Source of the DNA: Oscillibacter valericigenes Sjm18-20
GTDB lineage: Bacteria > Bacillota > Clostridia > Oscillospirales > Oscillospiraceae
Length of the DNA stretch: 64,000 bases
Assembly: GCA_000283575.1 (NCBI GenBank)
Contig: AP012044.1
Span: forward strand, 3,224,001 to 3,288,000
Direction: 5' to 3'
The position numbers and the translations under genes are program-made. The stretch's first letter is position 1. The number at the start of each line of letters is the position of its first letter. The notes under the pieces were generated by a model, which was not told the DNA's origin, did not search any database, and worked only from the letters and a program-made list of their open reading frames with translations. Below are positions 24,151 to 32,878 of the stretch, piece after piece.

Positions 24151-25668
24151 TCAGACAACAAATTCCTTTTCATAAGCAGGGTTTGTCTCCGGGTAATCCA
24201 CTCGGTTGTGGGTGCCCCGGCTTTCTTCTCGATTCAGCGCTGCTGCCAGAATCATCACAATCGCTTGTGCACATTGCTCTGTGAAGGTATCACGGGCAAC
24301 GTTTTGTTCATTTATAATTTTTTGAACAGCTAAAAGTCCCGCTTTCAGATCCAATCCATTGCGATAAATGCCAAGTGATTTGGCACCAATGGTCTGCAAT
24401 TTAGGCAGAACGCAGGCTCGAACGGACTCATCACAACGATAGGCTACCGGATACTCGACTATTTTCAGATTCGATTGTGCGGTCTTGGCAATTCCTTCCG
24501 CGCACAGCATGCCAGAGAGAACCGCTTGACTCGCGGCATTTCCGGCACATCGACAAGCTCCGTGAAGTCCTCCGCAGGCTTCCCCGACAGCATACAATCC
24601 CTGAACATTGGAAGCATAGTTGCAGTCGACACAAATACCACCGGAAAAACTATGGGCCATGGGTCCAACCTCCAGCTGCTGCTGGTTGGGGTCGTAGCCA
24701 TTGTTCATCAGGCGGTTGAAAAACCAGGGATAAGACTGCAGAATTTTCCGATTAACATGGCGCAGATCAAGATACACGCCGCCGTGGGGTGCGCCTTTCC
24801 CTGCTTGTACCTGTTTCCAGGCCTCCTGATTAATCAAGGATTTGGAAGCGCCCGCTTCACCCTGCGGACGGACCTTTAGCAAAAAGCGTTCCCCTTCGAT
24901 GTTCCTCAGATACCCACCCTCGCCCAGCATTGCGGTGGGAGATGGTTCTCCCTCCACCCCAGGCGGGCTCAAAATCACCAGCGGTTCAAACTCCAAAAAT
25001 TCCATATCAACCATTTTTGCACCGGCCATTTTTGCCATGCCCAGCGTATTCCCGCATATATCTCCCGGGTATGTGGATTTGCCCAGAAGATTTCCAGCAC
25101 CACCCCAAGCGGCTACGACGACCGGTGCATAAACCTGTGACAACTCCGTTCCTTTCTTTACGGTAAAGCCGACGACTTTTCCGTCATCGGTCAGTAGACT
25201 CACCACCGAACAATTCCGGTGAATCTCCACACCGGAGGCTTCCAACCGAGGCAGCATGGTTTTCAAGCTTTCCTCGCCAATCAGCTGTGTGGTTTGGCAC
25301 AGAGACCGGGGGTAAGTATGACCGGAGACATGTCGTAATTTCACGGAGCCATCCTCATTATGGGCAAAGGTAACCCCCCAGCGACAAAGCAGTTCATACC
25401 CGTCCACAGTCCGACGGGTCATCTCCTCTACCAATGTCCGATTACCAATCTCGTAGCCTGCACGGAGCATGTCTGAACAATACTTTTCAGGAGAATCTCC
25501 ATACGGATTATCCGGCAAAACAAAATTAATTGCCGCAATATAGGGAGTCCCTCCAAATCCGTTCGCATAAACCGCAATCCCTTTTACACCCAGTTCTGTC
25601 AACCTGGCCGCTGTTGCTAAAGAAGCAAGGCCCATGCCTGCAATGGCAATGTTGTGACGATGCATCAT
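24151..25668 (-). CDS. FAD-dependent dehydrogenase of the fumarate reductase/succinate dehydrogenase flavoprotein family
   Basis: The 505-residue protein begins with a dinucleotide-binding motif (IAIAGMGLASLATAARL), has a family middle region (HVSGHTYPRSLCQTTQLIGE) and a second FAD-binding part near the end (VQGLYAVGEACGGLHGACR, then GNAASQAVLSG). It lacks an N-terminal signal and is cytoplasmic. It overlaps the TRAP permease by 4 bp (ATGA), so the imported compound is probably its substrate. L-aspartate oxidase is a less likely reading because no other NAD genes are near. Confidence 0.8.
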   Translation of the reverse strand: MMHRHNIAIAGMGLASLATAARLTELGVKGIAVYANGFGGTPYIAAINFVLPDNPYGDSPEKYCSDMLRAGYEIGNRTLVEEMTRRTVDGYELLCRWGVTFAHNEDGSVKLRHVSGHTYPRSLCQTTQLIGEESLKTMLPRLEASGVEIHRNCSVVSLLTDDGKVVGFTVKKGTELSQVYAPVVVAAWGGAGNLLGKSTYPGDICGNTLGMAKMAGAKMVDMEFLEFEPLVILSPPGVEGEPSPTAMLGEGGYLRNIEGERFLLKVRPQGEAGASKSLINQEAWKQVQAGKGAPHGGVYLDLRHVNRKILQSYPWFFNRLMNNGYDPNQQQLEVGPMAHSFSGGICVDCNYASNVQGLYAVGEACGGLHGACRCAGNAASQAVLSGMLCAEGIAKTAQSNLKIVEYPVAYRCDESVRACVLPKLQTIGAKSLGIYRNGLDLKAGLLAVQKIINEQNVARDTFTEQCAQAIVMILAAALNREESRGTHNRVDYPETNPAYEKEFVV

Positions 25669-27668
25669 TCCGCCACCTTTTGGGTATTCTTCTTTCTGCG
25701 AATCGTACTCAATGTTAGAATAACAGCCCCCAGTCCAATCCCCATGATCGAACTAATTGTTTCGGGAGCAACCAGACATATTGCTGCGGCAAACAGAACG
25801 ATACGTTCAAACGCATTCAGATTATGTTTAAAGAAACCTGCCACTGTAACTGCCAAAAAGTAAGTTCCAAGCGCTAGTTGAGCCGTAGCAACTACGATCT
25901 GTATGACGGTACCCTGCAGCAAAATTGCAGGATTGTAGACAAATACGAAGGGAACAAGGAAACCAACCATGGCAAAAGTGAATCCCTTCATACCGGTTTT
26001 CATGGCGTCGGCATCGGCAATTCCTGCTGCGGTATAGGATGCCACACACACAGGAGGCGTAATCTGGGCCATGATGCCATAGTAAAATACAAACATATTC
26101 GCACATAGATTGGCCGTGAAATCTGCCATACCACCGGCCAGCAAAATTGGACGAATGCAGGGAACAAACAGAATCGTACCCACTAGATAAGCGGCTACGG
26201 TGGGCAACGCCATACCCAGAATCATACAGCCAACCATGGCAATTGCTAAAGCGAGGAACAGATTACTGGTTCCCAATGCGCTAATCAAGTTAGATAAATT
26301 GGTTGCCAGAGAAGTCTGACCTGTAACCACATTAATAATGATGCCGCAGGCAGCGGTGGGGATTGCAATACTGGCGGCCTGCCTAGCACCATCCAAACAG
26401 CAGGTGCCAAGTCCCTTTAAATCAATGAAATTTTCCTTGTTAATAAAATAATTGACCACATCGCAGCCCAAGCAAGTGAAAATACCAATCATACCGGCGC
26501 GCATCAGGGATGCGCCGCGGATAATCCATGCTACCAGCAACACTGCCGGAATCAGCAGATACAGGCGGGGTAGAACCTTACGGTCGACCTGAATGCTGGC
26601 ATCTACGTTGCTGTCAACATTAGCAGCCCGCTTGGCGGCAATCCGATCCACCAGCACGAACACTGCAAAGTAATAAGCCGCAGCAGGAATAATGGCCGCG
26701 GCAGCTATCTTCATATAATTGACGCCTAGCATTTCCGCCATAATAAACGCGCCAACTCCCATGATAGGGGGCATGATCTGACCGCCAGTAGAAGCAACCG
26801 CTTCCACAGCGCCCGCTTCTTCGGGCCTATAACCGATCTTCTTCATCATCGGAATCGTCATAACACCTGTTGTTGCAACATTTGCCACCGCAGAACCAGA
26901 AATCATACCCATCAATCCGGAGGACAGCACCGCAGCCTTTGCCGGTCCGCCGGAAGACTTGTTGGACAGTTTCATGCCCATGTCAATCAGAAGCTGACCA
27001 CCGCCGATGGTGGAGAAAAACGCGCCAAACACCATGAAGTAGAACAGTGTGCTGGCAGAAGTAAACAGAGGGGTGCCAAAAACTCCGCTCTCTGTCATAG
27101 TCATTCCAGCCGTGAATTGGTTGAGGAATTTCAGCAGAGAAGACTTTGGCTTCGTATACAAAATGCCCGGTAAGTAAGGGGAAGTCCATGCGAAAACGAT
27201 GAATACAATAATGAAACCTGTCAGCATTCCACCCAACGTCCGGTAAACGGCAAGCAGCAGCAGGAAAATCGTGATAATCATGCATACATAGTCCATAATG
27301 TATACGTCGGAAATTCCAACTACGTAGTCAGTTAGCCGCTCGTTTTGAGTAATGACATACCACAGAAGGAATGCAATGCCAACAAAAGCCGGAAGATCAA
27401 GCCAGTTGGTCCATGTACGCCTGTTCATCACCAATGGATCGGGTGCTTCTCCTCTGGACTCTGCAGCCTTCCGAACTTTCTTTCGATAGTTATAGTCCGC
27501 AGGAAAATAAATATACACCAGCGTCAGTGCAAACACCAGATGCAACGGGCTCTGAAGCATAGGGGGGAATTGTTTTACCAGCGCAATATACATCTGAAAT
27601 GCGAAAAATGCTGCTGTGACTACCGCAGCGGCAATAGGCCGCAAATGGTACTTCTTGTTAGCTTTCAA
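25665..27668 (-). CDS. TRAP transporter fused permease (DctQM-type)
   Basis: The 667-residue protein has about 16 hydrophobic segments. The first group is the small-permease part fused to the large DctM-like part (EAVASTGGQIMPPIMGVGAF; GTSNLFLALAIAMVGCMILG). The translation starts at TTG 27668 with GAGGAGG upstream. TAXI-type TRAP systems use such fused permeases with a lipoprotein receptor, here 28562-29647. Transport is driven by an ion gradient. Two hairpins separate this gene from the one before it. Confidence 0.92.
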   Translation of the reverse strand: MKANKKYHLRPIAAAVVTAAFFAFQMYIALVKQFPPMLQSPLHLVFALTLVYIYFPADYNYRKKVRKAAESRGEAPDPLVMNRRTWTNWLDLPAFVGIAFLLWYVITQNERLTDYVVGISDVYIMDYVCMIITIFLLLLAVYRTLGGMLTGFIIVFIVFAWTSPYLPGILYTKPKSSLLKFLNQFTAGMTMTESGVFGTPLFTSASTLFYFMVFGAFFSTIGGGQLLIDMGMKLSNKSSGGPAKAAVLSSGLMGMISGSAVANVATTGVMTIPMMKKIGYRPEEAGAVEAVASTGGQIMPPIMGVGAFIMAEMLGVNYMKIAAAAIIPAAAYYFAVFVLVDRIAAKRAANVDSNVDASIQVDRKVLPRLYLLIPAVLLVAWIIRGASLMRAGMIGIFTCLGCDVVNYFINKENFIDLKGLGTCCLDGARQAASIAIPTAACGIIINVVTGQTSLATNLSNLISALGTSNLFLALAIAMVGCMILGMALPTVAAYLVGTILFVPCIRPILLAGGMADFTANLCANMFVFYYGIMAQITPPVCVASYTAAGIADADAMKTGMKGFTFAMVGFLVPFVFVYNPAILLQGTVIQIVVATAQLALGTYFLAVTVAGFFKHNLNAFERIVLFAAAICLVAPETISSIMGIGLGAVILTLSTIRRKKNTQKVAE

Positions 27669-27709
27669 CTAAATCTTCCTCCTCAGCAGGAATTCTATTA
27701 TTCTCTTTC

Positions 27710-27774
27710 GGAAGAAGGAACGGACGAATTGATCATCCGTTCCTTCTTCCCTTTGCACCTCTTTAGAGGGGTGC
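27710..27774 (-). terminator. Intra-operon hairpins, probable attenuating terminator
   Basis: A 15-bp perfect inverted repeat (GGAAGAAGGAACGGA at 27710-27724, its complement at 27736-27750) and a smaller stem at 27755-27774 lie between the SDR gene and the TRAP permease. They could lower expression of the permease relative to the receptor or protect the upstream message. Confidence 0.65.
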
Positions 27775-27778
27775 AGAT

Positions 27779-28531
27779 TCAGTTCATATACTTTCCTCCA
27801 TTGACGTTGATGGATTCTCCAACTATAAAGTCAGACAAATCCGACGCCAAGAACAGGGCAACATTTGCCACATCCAATCCCTTTCCCAGCCGACGTAAGG
27901 GAATGGCACTTAACGCTTTTTCGCGATATTCCGGTGTCCATTGCAAAGACATATCCGTTTCAATTGGTCCAGGGCATACTGCGTTTACTCGAATTCCGCT
28001 AGGTGCCAAATCATAGGCCAGTTTCTGGGTCAGGGAGTTGATGCCGGCCTTTGATACGCCATAGCAGATTGAGGCATTGGGGTGAGCAGTCTTTCCAGCC
28101 GACGAAGACATATTTATAATGCAGCCGCTTTTCCGCTCCAGCATGCTCGGAACAACGCATTTGCAAGCATAAAAAACACCTGTCAGGTTGATACGAAGCA
28201 TATTATCCCATTCTTCCAAGGGCAAGTCTGTGAAACTATACCGGCTGTTGATCCCCGCGTTATTTACAAGAATATCAATTTTACCGTAAGTTTGAAGGCA
28301 TATTTCTGTCAGCCGCTGTGCCGTCGTATAATCACCAATGTCGCCTGCAATATATTCACAGCGAACACCCGATTTTAAAATCTGGTATTGAAGTTCCTCC
28401 AATGCTGATTTTCTGGTTCCATGAATCACAAGATCCGCTCCGTTTTCAGCAAAGGTCTGTGCAATTGCTCTTCCAATTCCTCGGGAGGATCCGGTAATAA
28501 TTGCGGTTTTTCCCTTTAAAAGTTGAGACAT
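27779..28531 (-). CDS. Short-chain dehydrogenase/reductase (SDR)
   Basis: The 250-residue protein has the SDR cofactor motif TGSSRGIGRAIA (about 14-25), NNAG at about 89-92, the catalytic Ser (MSSSAGKT), Tyr and Lys (CYGVSKAG) and the ending NVNGGKY. It resembles FabG-like NAD(P) reductases that oxidise sugar alcohols or sugar acids. It lies between the TAXI receptor and the permease, so it probably oxidises the imported substrate or an intermediate. The exact substrate cannot be read. Confidence 0.88.
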   Translation of the reverse strand: MSQLLKGKTAIITGSSRGIGRAIAQTFAENGADLVIHGTRKSALEELQYQILKSGVRCEYIAGDIGDYTTAQRLTEICLQTYGKIDILVNNAGINSRYSFTDLPLEEWDNMLRINLTGVFYACKCVVPSMLERKSGCIINMSSSAGKTAHPNASICYGVSKAGINSLTQKLAYDLAPSGIRVNAVCPGPIETDMSLQWTPEYREKALSAIPLRRLGKGLDVANVALFLASDLSDFIVGESINVNGGKYMN

Positions 28532-28561
28532 AGCTACTACCTTTCCATTTTTGTAAGAAAA

Positions 28562-29647
28562 TCAGGCATCGTAAGGCAGGTTATTCTCCTCATAGTAACG
28601 GATCGCGCCAGGATGTAGCGGAGCACCGTTCAGTTCCTTCAATCCGGCAGTCTGAGGGTCAAAATAGCCGAGAGAGGAAACCGCAGTGGCCATTTCGTCT
28701 TTGTTGTCGCAAATTGCTTTGATCAGAGCATAGGCAACATCGTCGTCCATGTTGGCAGAAACCAAGATGTTCTGCTGAGAGCCAACAGACTGGATATCTT
28801 GATCCTGCTTATTCCAAGTGCCGGCTTCCATTGTTATCGGAGCATATCCCATCTTCTCCATGTTTGCAAGAGTTTTATCAGACAGCTGGACAAAATACAT
28901 GTCATGAGTCAGGCAAATTTCTGTCGTGGTGGACTGGCCAGCGTCGATGTGATCGATTGTCATATCATACAGATCATCCTGCATGCCGCTCTTAATTGCA
29001 TCCGTGCCGGTCTTTTCCCAAGTTGCGAAAGACAGGAAATCTTCTACGGAGATGCCGCAGGCCTCAATAACACGCTCTGCAGTCAACTCGCCCAGAGAGC
29101 CGTTCTTCTTGGTAATCAGTTTAATGGGATACCGATCGGCAATAACCTGCTCTAAAGAGGTGTATCCGGTTTCATCAACAAATTTTTGGGTAAACATCAC
29201 ATTCGTGAACGTGTGACCCAGTCCGCCACCCAAACTGCACGCGTCTGTGCAACCGCCGAAATCATAGGAATCGGCAGCCTCAGTATAGCTCCACAGCGCA
29301 GGGCCGGCGTTGGAAACGATCACGTCACAATCCTCATTTTGAATCAGCACAGGGGCACCAACACCGCCAGGAGAATTCGTGGTCAGATCGATGGTGGAAC
29401 CGGAGGGCAGACCTTTCAGCATAGCGCTCTGCACAGCGGCTGCCACAGAGTATGCGCCGGTTCCGACCTCCTGCGCTGCAAAGGTCAGGTTAATAGGGCT
29501 GGCCAAGCCGGTTTCAGTGCTGCCTGCGGCGGCACTACCGGCGGATCCGGAAGCCGCGGCGCTGGAATCGGATCCGGCACCACAGCCGGACAGAACAGAG
29601 AGCATCAGGACGCTTGCCATAAACAATACAGAGATCTTCTTTAACAT
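28562..29647 (-). CDS. TAXI-family TRAP transporter substrate-binding lipoprotein
   Basis: The 361-residue protein has a lipoprotein signal ending LSVLSGC (Cys22), a Ser/Ala/Gly-rich spacer, and the TAXI start INLTFAAQEVGTGAYSVAAA, then NSPGGVGAPVLIQNEDCDVI. It would be anchored to the outer face of the membrane and deliver substrate to the fused permease 25665-27668. The ribosome site GAGGAGG is strong. Known TAXI substrates include dicarboxylates and amino acids. The operon here points to a sugar acid. Confidence 0.9.
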   Translation of the reverse strand: MLKKISVLFMASVLMLSVLSGCGAGSDSSAAASGSAGSAAAGSTETGLASPINLTFAAQEVGTGAYSVAAAVQSAMLKGLPSGSTIDLTTNSPGGVGAPVLIQNEDCDVIVSNAGPALWSYTEAADSYDFGGCTDACSLGGGLGHTFTNVMFTQKFVDETGYTSLEQVIADRYPIKLITKKNGSLGELTAERVIEACGISVEDFLSFATWEKTGTDAIKSGMQDDLYDMTIDHIDAGQSTTTEICLTHDMYFVQLSDKTLANMEKMGYAPITMEAGTWNKQDQDIQSVGSQQNILVSANMDDDVAYALIKAICDNKDEMATAVSSLGYFDPQTAGLKELNGAPLHPGAIRYYEENNLPYDA

Positions 29648-29707
29648 TTCATTTCCTCCTCAATTCATTTCATCTCACAGCTGACAGGCAGCTGTATCGA
29701 CCTTTGG

Positions 29708-30793
29708 TTAAGGGTTTGCGCGTTTTGCGAGAGCCATGCGGATTCCGTAGTCCACGGCATTGAGTAGGCTCAGAGCATTGGCGCCGCCGGTGCCGGCATG
29801 ACCGAAGCCGGTGCCGTGATCCACGCTGGCGCGGATGATGGGCAGGCCCAGCGTTACATTTACGCCGGCAACCGCGTCCCAGCGGCCTTCGGACTTGTCG
29901 TACACGAAGCCCTTGACTTTCAGGGGAATGTGGCCCTGGTCATGGTACATAACCACCACAATATCATACCAGCCACCCAGTGCTTTGGAAAACACCGTGT
30001 CCGGCGGTGTGGGCTTTCTTTCCGGAATGTTGATCCCCTCGGACAGTGCCGCGTCAATCGCAGGTTGAATTTCCTCAATCTCCTCGGTACCGAACATCCC
30101 GTTTTCTCCGCAGTGGGGATTCAAGCCCGCGACGCCGATTTTGGGATGCGCAATTCCGATGGCGCGGCACCCTGCGTCCGCAATGCGGATCACGTCCAGC
30201 ACCCGCTCCTTTTTCACAAGGTCGCAGGCTTTCCGCAGTGAGACGTGGGTGGATACATGCACCACCCGCAAATCCTCATGGGCCAGCATCATGGTGTACT
30301 TGGACGTATGGGTGAATTCGGCGTAAATCTCGGTGTGACCGCTGTAGTGGTGTCCGGCCATGTTGATGGCCTCTTTGCTGATGGCATTTGTGATGGTGGC
30401 GTCCACCTCACCGGCCATAGCCAATTCGATGACGGTTCGGACGTATTGGAAAGCAGCTTCGCCGCCCAGCTTCGTGGCACCCAGCCCGAAAGGTACGGGC
30501 GCATTCGGGCTGCCGGGGATATCAGCGGGGGTGATCAGTCCCAGATCGTACACATCGATGGTGCCGGGCTGAAATTTTGCGTGGGATACAGCGCGGATAG
30601 GATGAATGGCCACTTCAATGCCGGAGACGGCCTTTGCAGTCTGGGCGGCGTATTCCATGCAGCTTGCGTCACCCACGATCAGGGGACGGCAGCGCTCATA
30701 GATTGCCGGATCAGCGAGGGCCTTGACGGAGATTTCCGGACCGTTGCCGAAGGGGTCGCCCATGGAGATACCCAAAATCGGTCGTGTATTCAT
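29708..30793 (-). CDS. pdxA2: 4-phosphate dehydrogenase of the PdxA2 family (D-threonate/D-erythronate catabolism)
   Basis: The 361-residue protein starts ILGISMGDPFGNGPEISVKA and contains HHYSGHTEIYAEFTHTS, IAHPKIGVAGLNPHCGENG and VVVMYHDQGHIPLKVKG, with the metal-binding His residues of PdxA-like enzymes. PdxA2 proteins oxidise and decarboxylate D-threonate or D-erythronate 4-phosphate to dihydroxyacetone phosphate. The DUF1537 kinase at the head of the operon makes the phosphate, and the pair is the known signature of this pathway. No other pyridoxine genes are present, so the vitamin B6 enzyme itself is unlikely. Confidence 0.88.
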   Translation of the reverse strand: MNTRPILGISMGDPFGNGPEISVKALADPAIYERCRPLIVGDASCMEYAAQTAKAVSGIEVAIHPIRAVSHAKFQPGTIDVYDLGLITPADIPGSPNAPVPFGLGATKLGGEAAFQYVRTVIELAMAGEVDATITNAISKEAINMAGHHYSGHTEIYAEFTHTSKYTMMLAHEDLRVVHVSTHVSLRKACDLVKKERVLDVIRIADAGCRAIGIAHPKIGVAGLNPHCGENGMFGTEEIEEIQPAIDAALSEGINIPERKPTPPDTVFSKALGGWYDIVVVMYHDQGHIPLKVKGFVYDKSEGRWDAVAGVNVTLGLPIIRASVDHGTGFGHAGTGGANALSLLNAVDYGIRMALAKRANP

Positions 30794-30803
30794 AACGTTC
30801 TCC

Positions 30804-31712
30804 TCAGCATAGACCGTTGGCGGTGCAGGCGGCCAGTACGATTTTCAGCTGCGCCATCCCCTCGTCGGATAGGGAGTTGAAGGGGCGGCGGCACCCACCC
30901 ACGGGATAGCCCAGCAGGCCTGTTGAAAGCTTGACGATGGTATTGGGGTTACCGAATTTGAAACAGTCGCGGAAAGTGCGTATGCTGTCCTGCACGGCTT
31001 TGGCCTTTTCCAAATTGCCCGCGATAAATTCCTCATAAATGGCTACCATGGTGCGGGGGAACACGTTGGCGCAGCCGGCGATGCCGCCCTTCCCACCAAA
31101 AACCAGCCCCGGGAGAATCAACGAGTCGTTTCCGGAGAGAATGGAAAAGTCCTTGTCGAGTCCAGTCGTCATCTCGATGTATTGCTTGAGATTGTCAAAG
31201 TTGCCGCTGGAGTCCTTGGCGCCCACAATGTTATCGGCGTCCTTGGCCAGCCGGGCGACGGTGGTGGGAGAGAGGGCATTGCCCGTGCGGGCGGGAATGT
31301 TGTAGAGCACGATGGGCAGATCCACCGCGTCAGCCACCTCCCGATAGTGGCGGTAGAGTTCCTCCTGAGACGCGGCTGCGAAATAGGGCGTGATTACAGA
31401 CAGTACGTCTGCGCCCAGCTCCATCGCCCGGCGGCTCATGCGAATGGTCTCGGCAGTGGTGATGCAGCCGGAGCCAGCGTACACCGGAACCCGGTGGGCG
31501 GTTTCCTCCACCACAATTTCCAGAATCCGCTCCTTCTCCGCGTCGGTAAGGGCATAGCTCTCGCCGTTGGTACCGAAGGCAAAAATGCCGTGGACACCCG
31601 CGTCGATCATGCGTCTGACCTGGTTGCGTAGCTCCTGCTCGTTGACGCGTTCGTCGTCGAACATCGGCGTCAGAATAGGTGGGATGATGCCTTTAATTTC
31701 CACGTTTTTCAT
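30804..31712 (-). CDS. DapA/NanA-family Schiff-base lyase or dehydratase
   Basis: The 302-residue TIM barrel has the family pattern: IIPPILTPMFDDERVNE, GTNGESYALTDAEKERIL (G-T-N-G-E), YNIPARTG (Tyr of the catalytic triad) and VGAKDSSGN (Schiff-base Lys). The family includes dihydrodipicolinate synthase, N-acetylneuraminate lyase and 2-keto-3-deoxy acid aldolases or dehydratases. In this operon a keto-acid aldolase or dehydratase is more likely than DapA. It lies 10 bp before pdxA2 and 11 bp after the alcohol dehydrogenase. Confidence 0.88.
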   Translation of the reverse strand: MKNVEIKGIIPPILTPMFDDERVNEQELRNQVRRMIDAGVHGIFAFGTNGESYALTDAEKERILEIVVEETAHRVPVYAGSGCITTAETIRMSRRAMELGADVLSVITPYFAAASQEELYRHYREVADAVDLPIVLYNIPARTGNALSPTTVARLAKDADNIVGAKDSSGNFDNLKQYIEMTTGLDKDFSILSGNDSLILPGLVFGGKGGIAGCANVFPRTMVAIYEEFIAGNLEKAKAVQDSIRTFRDCFKFGNPNTIVKLSTGLLGYPVGGCRRPFNSLSDEGMAQLKIVLAACTANGLC

Positions 31713-31723
31713 CTCAGTCTCCT

Positions 31724-32878
31724 TTACAGAACTTCCTGATAGAGCCGACGTGCGTCGTCAGCGGTAACCAAACGGGGATTGTTCACCAGCAAACGCTGCA
31801 CCTCCATGCCGGAGCGGACCAGATCCTCCAAATCCTCCTTCGGCACGCCGAACCCCTGCAGGCTGGTGGGAATGTTCAGGTGCTTCACGATCCCCTCCAA
31901 ACGGGCGATGACGGCGGCACTCTTTTCCTCCTGCGTCTGCGCCTTACCCCGGAAGCAGCGGTCGTATACCGCGGAGAGCCGATCCCGGCAGGCCGGCTCG
32001 TTGAACCGCATGACAGGGGCCAGCAGGATCGCGTTGGATACGCCGTGGGCGATGTGGTATTTGCCGCCTAGGGGATAGCTCAGGGCATGGACGGCGGTGG
32101 TACCCGCGGCGGTGATGGCAATTCCGGCGTAAAAGCTGGCAATCTGCATCTGACGTTTGGCATCCATGTCCTCCGGGTCGTCGCAGGCCCGATCAATGTT
32201 GTCGAAAATCATCTCCAGTGCGCCCATGGCGTACAGGTCGCTAAAGGGGTTGGCCTTGTTGCCGGTGAAGCATTCGATAGCGTGTGCCAAAGCGTCCACC
32301 CCGGTGGCTGCGGCAATTTTTCGAGGCAGCTTCCGGATCATCTCAGCATCCAAAATTACGTAGTCCGCAATCATTTCTGCGTTCACGATGCCGATTTTCA
32401 GCTGCTTTTCCGGAACCGCCACAATGGCGTTGGGTGTTGCTTCGGAGCCAGTTCCGGCGGTGGTGGGAATCATGAGTGTCTTCATGCACTTGCGTGCCCG
32501 GCCCGGCGTCTCCAGCAGTTCCCGTATACCGTATTCGTCCGTCATCAGAATGCTGGAAAGCTTGGCGGTGTCCATAACGCTGCCGCCGCCTACGGCCAGA
32601 ATAAAGTCCGCGCCGCTGGCCTTGCATTGGTCCACCAGCTTCTGGGCCTCCAGATAGGATGGCTCCGCTGGCAGATCATCCAGCAAAATGGTCTCCACGC
32701 CAGCTTTGCGTACCTGTGCCATAGGAAGCTCCAAAAGCCCCGCACCCTCGATCCCCTTGTCTGTAAATACCGCCAGGCGGCGGACGGCGTTTTCAGCCAG
32801 AATCGCCGGAATGTTCTCCAGTGCATCCTCACCACTAAAGACGGCATGAGGCAGCTTCAGATTGTATTTTGTCAGCAT
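31724..32878 (-). CDS. Iron-containing alcohol dehydrogenase
   Basis: I choose ATG 32878, since GGAAGGAGCACAT gives a close ribosome site. The product is about 384 residues. It has GGGSVMDTAKLSSIL (NAD binding), ATGVDALAHAIECFTGNKAN and ALSYPLGGKYHIAHGVSNAI (His metal ligands), as in Fe-dependent group III alcohol dehydrogenases. It overlaps the end of the DUF1537 kinase gene by 7 bp. It probably reduces or oxidises an aldehyde or a hydroxyacid produced in the pathway, and the direction cannot be told. Confidence 0.92.
   Translation of the reverse strand: MLTKYNLKLPHAVFSGEDALENIPAILAENAVRRLAVFTDKGIEGAGLLELPMAQVRKAGVETILLDDLPAEPSYLEAQKLVDQCKASGADFILAVGGGSVMDTAKLSSILMTDEYGIRELLETPGRARKCMKTLMIPTTAGTGSEATPNAIVAVPEKQLKIGIVNAEMIADYVILDAEMIRKLPRKIAAATGVDALAHAIECFTGNKANPFSDLYAMGALEMIFDNIDRACDDPEDMDAKRQMQIASFYAGIAITAAGTTAVHALSYPLGGKYHIAHGVSNAILLAPVMRFNEPACRDRLSAVYDRCFRGKAQTQEEKSAAVIARLEGIVKHLNIPTSLQGFGVPKEDLEDLVRSGMEVQRLLVNNPRLVTADDARRLYQEVL

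Noticed and set aside
29708..30793. Vitamin B6 enzyme PdxA
   Set aside because: The DUF1537 kinase in the same operon and the absence of other pyridoxine genes favour the PdxA2 sugar-acid role.
30245..30880. Plus-strand frame of 211 codons
   Set aside because: It is a shadow of pdxA2, with Gly/His-rich nonsense text and no start signal.
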